A stretch of 64,000 bases of DNA from Actinomadura sp. NBRC 104425. GTDB lineage: Bacteria; Actinomycetota; Actinomycetes; Streptosporangiales; Streptosporangiaceae. The stretch lies in the NCBI RefSeq assembly GCF_030269545.1, contig NZ_BSTN01000006.1, forward strand, positions 264,624 to 328,623, read 5' to 3'. Each line of letters begins with the position of its first letter. Position 1 is the stretch's first letter. Below, piece after piece: positions 59,170 to 64,000 of the stretch. The notes below the pieces were generated by a model. It saw nothing but the letters and a program-made list of their open reading frames with translations. It was not told where the DNA came from and searched no databases. The position numbers were made by a program, and so were the translations under genes.

Positions 59170-60247
59170 GAACGGGGTCAACGGCGCCAACGGGGTCAAC
59201 GGCAACGGGCTCGGCGCCCTGGCGCTGGTGCCCAAGGCCGACCAGAAGCAGACCCTCAAGGACTTCAAGACCGACCAGGAGGTGCGCTGGTGCCCCGGCT
59301 GCGGGGACTACGCGATCCTGGCGGCGGTCCAGTCGTTCCTGCCCGAGCTGGGGCTGCGCCGCGAGAACATCGTGTTCGTCTCCGGGATCGGCTGCTCGTC
59401 GCGGTTCCCGTACTACATGAACACCTACGGGTTCCACTCGATCCACGGCCGCGCCCCGGCGATCGCGACGGGGCTGGCGGTGTCGCGTCCGGACCTGTCG
59501 GTGTGGGTGGTGACCGGTGACGGCGACGCGCTGTCGATCGGCGGCAACCACCTGATCCACGCGCTGCGCCGCAACGTCAACCTGAAGATCCTGCTGTTCA
59601 ACAACCGGATCTACGGGCTGACCAAGGGCCAGTACTCGCCCACCTCCGAGATCGGCAAGATCACCAAGTCGACGCCGATGGGCTCGCTGGACACCCCGTT
59701 CAACCCGATCTCGCTGGCGATCGGCGCGGAGGCGACGTTCGTGGCGCGCACCATCGACTCCGACCGCAAGCATCTGCAGTCGGTGCTGCGGGAGGCCGCC
59801 CAGCACAAGGGCACCGCGCTGGTGGAGATCTACCAGAACTGCAACATCTTCAACGACGGCGCGTTCGAGCCGCTGAAGGACCCGCAGGTGCGCGACGACA
59901 TCACCATCCGCCTGGAGCACGGCCAGCCGGTGGTGTTCGGCAAGGACCGCCAGAAGGGGCTGCGCCGCAGCCCGTCCGGCGGTTTCGAGGTGGTGAACGT
60001 CGCGGACGTGGACCCGTCGGACCTCGTGGTGCACGACGCCCACAACCCCGACCCGTCGCAGGCGTTCGCCCTGTCGCGGCTGGACTCGCCGTCGTTCGAG
60101 CACACCCCGATCGGCATCTTCCGCAACGTGCAGCGCGCGTCCTATGACGAGCTGCTGCGCGCCCAGGTGGAGGAGGCCGTGGAGCGCGAGGGCAAGGGCG
60201 ACCTGGCCGCCCTCCTCGCCAGCGGCGACACCTGGCGCGTCGACTGA
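59162..60247 (+). CDS. korB: 2-oxoacid:ferredoxin oxidoreductase, subunit beta
   Basis: A 361-residue thiamine-diphosphate and [4Fe-4S] subunit. GTG 59162 lies within the end of korA. Cluster ligands: CPGC (44-47), C78 (GIGCSSR) and a further Cys in IYQNCNIF. The cofactor motif is GDGDALSIGG (119-128) to LLFNNRIYGLTKGQYSP. It acts with KorA; ferredoxin is the electron acceptor. A strong terminator follows. Confidence 0.95.
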   Translation: MSENGVNGANGVNGNGLGALALVPKADQKQTLKDFKTDQEVRWCPGCGDYAILAAVQSFLPELGLRRENIVFVSGIGCSSRFPYYMNTYGFHSIHGRAPAIATGLAVSRPDLSVWVVTGDGDALSIGGNHLIHALRRNVNLKILLFNNRIYGLTKGQYSPTSEIGKITKSTPMGSLDTPFNPISLAIGAEATFVARTIDSDRKHLQSVLREAAQHKGTALVEIYQNCNIFNDGAFEPLKDPQVRDDITIRLEHGQPVVFGKDRQKGLRRSPSGGFEVVNVADVDPSDLVVHDAHNPDPSQAFALSRLDSPSFEHTPIGIFRNVQRASYDELLRAQVEEAVEREGKGDLAALLASGDTWRVD

Positions 60248-60261
60248 CCGCGGCTTCGGCG

Positions 60262-60300
60262 GCACGGGCCGGTCCCCCTGGGGGCCGGCCCGTGCGCTTT
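60262..60300 (+). terminator. korAB terminator
   Basis: An 11-bp perfect outer stem (GCACGGGCCGG / CCGGCCCGTGC) with an inner CCCC/GGGG pair, then GCTTTCG, 15 bases after the stop. Confidence 0.75.
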
Positions 60301-60403
60301 CGTCCGGGTGTGGCCGAGTTCGGCCCGAAGGACGATGCATTGCCGCCCGGGGTACTGGAAGACTGGCCCAAACGGTAGATCACTCGGAGGTCGCCGCGAG
60401 ACC

Positions 60404-60444
60404 GGTCGGGTACGAGTGGTCGGGTGAAGCGCGGTCGGGTACGA
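60404..60444. repeat. Three GGTCGGGT direct repeats
   Basis: GGTCGGGTACGA at 60404-60415 and 60433-60444, and GGTCGGGT at 60418-60425, spaced about 14-15 bases, 45-85 bases before the next gene. Such spacing fits a regulator bound on one DNA face, but no regulator is known. Confidence 0.5.
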
Positions 60445-60488
60445 CGCGTGGGCCGGCCGGTGAGGGCCGCGCCATCGGGGAGGTGACG

Positions 60489-62168
60489 ATGCGGGTCATT
60501 CCGCGCCGCAGCAAGGACCGTCAGCATACGCACGTCGCCGTGCCGGCACGCAAGGACGATCCGCCCGCTGCCCCGGCGGAACCCGAACCGTCCCAGATGA
60601 CCGCCGACGCCGCTGACGAGGGCAAGAAGCGCCGCAGGAACAAGCGCAGGCGCCGCAAAAAGAAGGGCGACCCAGCGCCCGCCCCACCCTCCGTGCAAAC
60701 GGCAACGGAAACCAGCACCCCCGCCAACCGTGCCGAGCCCGCGGACAACGCCGACGCCACGCAGGGCACAAAGCCCGCGGAACACGCAGAACCCGCGGCC
60801 AGCCCGGGGACCGCACAAGGCGCGAAACCCACCGGACATGACATGTCCGCCAGGGGCACGACGCCGCCAGATGCCGCAGGTAGCGCGCAGAACACGAACC
60901 CCACGCATGGCATGGCCGCGCAGGGCGCGAAGCCAACACACGACGCACAACCCACGCAACACGACGCATCCGCCCAAGACACGACACCACAAGGCGGCAC
61001 GGACAACACGCAAGGCACCCCACCCACGCAGGGCGGCAAAGCCGCCACCCACATGCAACCCGCCCACAACACACAGGCCACGCCAGACACGAAACCAACA
61101 CACGACGCACAACCCACGCAACACGACGCATCCGCCCAAGACACGACACCACAAGACGGCACCGAAAACACGCAGAGCACTTCACCCGCGCAGGGCGGCA
61201 AAGCTGTCGAACGCGCGCACAGCGCGGAAGCCACGCAGGGCGTGGAGCCAGCGGACAGCGCAAAACACGTCGGAGGCGGCGAATCCGCTAAGAGCGCGGT
61301 GCCGTCAGGTGGTGCGAGTGCGGGGAGTGCCCAACCCGCGCAGGGCGGCAAGGCTGCTGGGCGTGCAGAACCTGTGGGCGGCGCGGAGAGCGCGCGGGAT
61401 GTTGAGGCGACGCGTGGTGTGAAGGCTGCGGAGCGCGGGACGCCTTCGGAGGGGGGCACCAAGCCCCTGCCCGTCCCCGCCGGCGGCGAGCGCGGTGTGG
61501 GGTTGGGGATGCCGCCGGGGGTGGGGCTCGGCACGGCGTCCGCGGACGCAGCCCGGCGCCGCCGGGTGCGGTCGGCGGCGCGGCAGCGGGAGGTCGCCGC
61601 GGTCAAGCGCAGCCGGGCCGCGCACCGGCGCCGTCACGTCGACGCCGAGCAGGCGGCGCGCGCACACCGGTCGGCGCTGCTGGTCATGGTGGTCACGCTG
61701 GGGCTGCTCATCGCCGCGGTGGCGGTGAGCGGAGCGATGATCGCCGCCTCCATGCGCACCCGTCCGGTGGTGCTGGCCTCGCCGCTCAACGTCTTCCCGG
61801 TGACGCAGACGACGCCGGGGCAGTGCCCGGCGGGCACGCCCGGGGTGACGGGGCAGTCGGCGAGCGGGCCGACCTGCTACCGGCTGGCGCAGGGCATCGC
61901 CATCCGCGAGGTCGCCGACCTGCGCACGCAGCGCAACGGCACCAGCGGCGCCTACGACGTGGCGGTGACGCTGCGCAGGCACGATCACGCGGCGTTCGCC
62001 AACCTGACCCGCGGGTCGGTGGGCCGCGAGCTGGCGTTCGTGGTGCGGGACCGGCTGGTCACGGCGCCGCGGGTGGACATGCCGATCCTGGACGGCCGGA
62101 TCGTCATCACCGGGCCCGCCGACCGCGCGCAGGCCGAGCGGCTCGTCCGCGAACTGAAGGGCCGCTGA
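60489..62168 (+). CDS. Anchored protein with a repetitive N-terminal region and a SecD-P1-head-like domain
   Basis: A 559-residue protein, ATG 60489 after GGGGAGGTGACG. Its parts are a basic patch (KKRRRNKRRRRKKK, about 41-54), a Thr/Pro/Ala/Gln/Gly low-complexity region (about 60-325) with a duplicated block (PTHDAQPTQHDASAQDTTPQ), an Arg-rich segment, one membrane helix (about 398-422, LLVMVVTLGLLIAAVAVSGAM), and an outer domain. The end of that domain (LAFVVRDRLVTAPRVDMPIL, then GRIVITGPADRAQAERLVREL) resembles the P1 head of SecD, which helps release exported proteins. No SecDF channel is present, so the role is unknown. The repeat region has many A-ending codons (aaa, aca, caa, cca), unlike the rest of the window. 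Confidence 0.75.
   Translation: MRVIPRRSKDRQHTHVAVPARKDDPPAAPAEPEPSQMTADAADEGKKRRRNKRRRRKKKGDPAPAPPSVQTATETSTPANRAEPADNADATQGTKPAEHAEPAASPGTAQGAKPTGHDMSARGTTPPDAAGSAQNTNPTHGMAAQGAKPTHDAQPTQHDASAQDTTPQGGTDNTQGTPPTQGGKAATHMQPAHNTQATPDTKPTHDAQPTQHDASAQDTTPQDGTENTQSTSPAQGGKAVERAHSAEATQGVEPADSAKHVGGGESAKSAVPSGGASAGSAQPAQGGKAAGRAEPVGGAESARDVEATRGVKAAERGTPSEGGTKPLPVPAGGERGVGLGMPPGVGLGTASADAARRRRVRSAARQREVAAVKRSRAAHRRRHVDAEQAARAHRSALLVMVVTLGLLIAAVAVSGAMIAASMRTRPVVLASPLNVFPVTQTTPGQCPAGTPGVTGQSASGPTCYRLAQGIAIREVADLRTQRNGTSGAYDVAVTLRRHDHAAFANLTRGSVGRELAFVVRDRLVTAPRVDMPILDGRIVITGPADRAQAERLVRELKGR
60933..61000. repeat. Direct repeat, copy 1 (68 bp)
   Basis: Identical to 61095-61162 except for one base; the offset is 162 bases (54 codons). 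It lies within the low-complexity region of the anchored protein. Confidence 0.9.
61095..61162. repeat. Direct repeat, copy 2 (68 bp)
   Basis: Partner of 60933-61000; the single mismatch changes Gly to Asp. Confidence 0.9.
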
Positions 62169-62187
62169 CCGGAAAGAGCGGCGGCCG

Positions 62188-63015
62188 TCAGGCGGTCGGC
62201 AGCGTCTCGCCCTGGACGGCCTGGATTTCCAGTTCCACCCGCAGGCTCTCGCCGACCGCGGCGATCCCGGCCTCCAAAATCTCGTTGTAGCGGATGCCGA
62301 AATCGGCGCGGCGCAGCTCGGTGCCCGCGCGGAACGCGATGCGGGTGCCGCCCCACGGGTCGGGGCCGCTGCCGAGGTAGGTCAAGTCGAGGTCGACCGG
62401 GCGGGTGAAGCCGTTGAGGGTGAGCCGTCCGTGCACGGTCCACCGGTCGGTGCCGAGCGCGGTGAGTCCCATCCCCTCGTACTCGATCACCGGGTGGACG
62501 TCGGCGTTGAGGAAGTCGGCCGAGCGCAGGTGGTCGTCGCGCAGCTTGTTGCCGGTGTCGATGGACGCGGCGTCGATGCGCGCCCGTACCGTGGACTCCT
62601 CCACCGGCTCGGCGATGTCAATGCGTCCCTCGAAGGACGCGAACCGGCCGCGCACGCTGGACAGCCCCAGGTGCCGAGCGACGGCGCCGACGCTGGAGTG
62701 CACCGGGTCGATCGTCCACGGGCCGGGCGGCGGCAGCTCGGGACCGCCGGCCCGGCCGAGCACGACCGTGCCGAGGTCGGCCGCGCCCGACGCCGGCACG
62801 ATCAGCGTGGCGGCGTGCGGGGCGTAGCCGACCGCGGTGAGGATGACCGTGTAGGTCCCCGGCGGCAGCGGCGGGGCGGCCAGGCGTCCGGCCTCGTCCG
62901 CCTCCACCCGCGCGACCTGCCGTCCGGTCAGGTCGGTGACGGTGGCGACGGCGTGCCGCACCGTCCAGCCGTCCTTGGTCCGGACGGTTCCGCGCAGGCC
63001 TCGGGTGTCGCTCAT
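62188..63015 (-). CDS. YceI-family protein with an N-terminal carboxypeptidase-regulatory-like domain
   Basis: A 275-residue protein from ATG 63015 (AAGG 8 bases before); an ATG at 63033 overlaps the previous stop and is an alternative. Residues about 1-95 form a beta-sandwich regulatory domain (LRGTVRTKDGWTVRHAVATV, LPPGTYTVILTAVGY). Residues about 100-275 form a YceI lipocalin-like barrel: WTIDPVHSSVGAVARHLG, DHLRSADFLNADVHPVIEY, GRLTLNGFTRPVDLDL, FGIRYNEILEAG. YceI proteins bind polyisoprenoid or amphiphilic molecules. There is no signal peptide, so it is probably cytoplasmic. It lies just downstream of the partial gene. Confidence 0.88.
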   Translation of the reverse strand: MSDTRGLRGTVRTKDGWTVRHAVATVTDLTGRQVARVEADEAGRLAAPPLPPGTYTVILTAVGYAPHAATLIVPASGAADLGTVVLGRAGGPELPPPGPWTIDPVHSSVGAVARHLGLSSVRGRFASFEGRIDIAEPVEESTVRARIDAASIDTGNKLRDDHLRSADFLNADVHPVIEYEGMGLTALGTDRWTVHGRLTLNGFTRPVDLDLTYLGSGPDPWGGTRIAFRAGTELRRADFGIRYNEILEAGIAAVGESLRVELEIQAVQGETLPTA

Positions 63016-63029
63016 GGCTCGCCTTCCGT

Positions 63030-64000
63030 TCATGCGTCGGGGTGGCCGAGCTCGATGTCGTGCCCGTCGGGGCCGTCGCCGGTCAGCGTCACGGCCGTGG
63101 CCACCGGCGGGTAGCCGGAGGCGATCACGGTGTACTGGCCGCCGGTGAGGTCGGTGAAGGCGTACTCGCCGTCCGGCCCGGTGATCATGTGGGCGACCAC
63201 GGTGCCGGCGCCGTCCAGAAGGGTGACGCTGGCCTCGGCGACGGGTTCGCCGGCCCGGTTGCGGACGGTGCCGCGCACCTGCACGCCGGGCCGCAGCTCG
63301 ACGTCCAGGCGGGTGGCGCCGCTGCCCGCGACCTCGACCTGCAGGGCGACGGGGCGGTGCCCCTCGGCGCTGACGGCCACGGTGTAGGCGCCCGCGACGA
63401 TGTCGCGCAGCGCATAGCCGCCGTCGGCGGCGGTGCGGGCGCTGCCCACGACCTCGCCGCGCACGTCGGTGACCACGACCATGGCCCCCTCGACCGGGGC
63501 GCCGGCGGAGTCGCGCACCGTGCCCGACAGCCCGCCGTTGCCCGCCAGGACCAGGTCGAAGTCGAGCGGCTTGGCGCCGGCGACGAGGGTCGCGGCCTGC
63601 GGTTCGTGCTCGGCGGACGCGGCGATCAGCACATAGGTGCCGGGGCCGGGGGTGCGCAGGGCGTACCGGCCGTCCGGGCCGGTCTGGGCGCGGCCGAGCT
63701 GGTGCCCGGCCACGTCGATGAGTGTGAGGGCGGCGGAGGCGACCGGTCCGCCGCCCGGTCCGTACACCACGCCCCGGATCTGCCCGCCGTCCTCCTCGTC
63801 GGGGACGGTGTGGCCGGCCACGGCGGACGCGTGCTGCGGCTGGGGCGCCGCGGCCGCGCCGGCGGCCACTCCGTTCGGGCTCTGCGAGGCGTGGACGCCG
63901 TGGGCGCCGTTCGCACCGACGGACACCAGCTGCTCGGCCGGGGCGGCGTGCGGTTCGTCGGCACGCGCGTGCCTGCCGACGGAGCCGGTTCCGATGGACG
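63030..64000 (-). CDS. Protein with three or more carboxypeptidase-regulatory-like repeats, partial
   Basis: The frame is open to the window edge, so the true start is probably outside; a GTG at 63926 is the first internal option but has no good ribosome site. Three tandem beta-sandwich repeats are visible, each beginning with a strand like IRGVVYGPGGGPVASAALTL, LSGTVRDSAGAPVEGAMVVV or VRGTVRNRAGEPVAEASVTL, and containing GPDGRYAL, AADGGYAL or GPDGEYAF. The preceding part is Ala/Gly/His-rich linker. In several actinobacteria such repeats form the C-terminal end of a multidrug-type MFS transporter next to a YceI gene; whether that holds here cannot be seen. Confidence 0.75.
   Translation of the reverse strand, partial: SIGTGSVGRHARADEPHAAPAEQLVSVGANGAHGVHASQSPNGVAAGAAAAPQPQHASAVAGHTVPDEEDGGQIRGVVYGPGGGPVASAALTLIDVAGHQLGRAQTGPDGRYALRTPGPGTYVLIAASAEHEPQAATLVAGAKPLDFDLVLAGNGGLSGTVRDSAGAPVEGAMVVVTDVRGEVVGSARTAADGGYALRDIVAGAYTVAVSAEGHRPVALQVEVAGSGATRLDVELRPGVQVRGTVRNRAGEPVAEASVTLLDGAGTVVAHMITGPDGEYAFTDLTGGQYTVIASGYPPVATAVTLTGDGPDGHDIELGHPDA

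Overview
The window is a very GC-rich actinobacterial chromosome segment. Codons end mostly in G or C, GTG and TTG starts are frequent, and cistrons often overlap by ATGA, GTGA or TGATG. It carries the conserved core block tRNA-Tyr / tRNA-Thr-tRNA-Met-rpmG-hadAB-murB / tRNA-Trp-secE-nusG-rplKA-rplJL-rpoBC. An mce lipid-import operon between rplL and rpoB, together with the protein types seen, suggests the Streptosporangiales, perhaps Thermomonosporaceae (Actinomadura-like). That placement is inference; no 16S gene is present.

Right-to-left reading (minus strand) explains the first 27.6 kb. tRNA-Trp, secE, nusG, rplK, rplA, two envelope-protein genes (one cut by an in-frame TAG, with a 3' fragment of a paralogue behind it), rplJ with an L10-type leader, and rplL follow one another. 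A complete mce operon comes next (ATPase, two YrbE permeases, MceA-F, two Mce-associated proteins), then rpoB and rpoC. RpoB has Asn where rifampicin-sensitive enzymes have Ser531.

From 27.9 to 41.7 kb lies mixed housekeeping: an aminotransferase, an adenosine-deaminase-family enzyme, a GntR regulator, murB, a MaoC pair, rpmG, tRNAs for Met, Thr and Tyr, an acyl-CoA dehydrogenase, a PP2C-like phosphatase, a GNAT enzyme, a decayed integrase beside tRNA-Tyr, a lamin-tail secreted protein, YajQ, a divergent XRE regulator/methionine aminopeptidase pair, and HtpX.

From 41.8 to 53.8 kb is a partial complex I cluster (nuoA, B, C, H, I, J, K, L, M, N) with no nuoD, E, F or G. It is split by a plus-strand helix-hairpin-helix gene. 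Its NuoB has a normal 165-residue core and a roughly 640-residue repetitive tail. Downstream are two anchored proline-rich proteins, then korAB (2-oxoacid:ferredoxin oxidoreductase) preceded by a leaderless, Cys-containing short ORF that looks like a regulatory leader peptide. The proximity of korAB to a nuo set lacking the NADH-input subunits suggests ferredoxin-linked electron transfer, but this is inference. The right end has an anchored SecD-P1-head-like protein with a repetitive low-complexity region, a YceI protein, and the end of a protein with carboxypeptidase-regulatory-like repeats that runs off the window.

The most unusual items are the repeat-expanded NuoB tail, the leader peptide before korAB, Asn531 in RpoB, the leaderless divergent XRE/map promoters around a palindrome, the integrase remnant at tRNA-Tyr, and the amber-interrupted lipoprotein gene.
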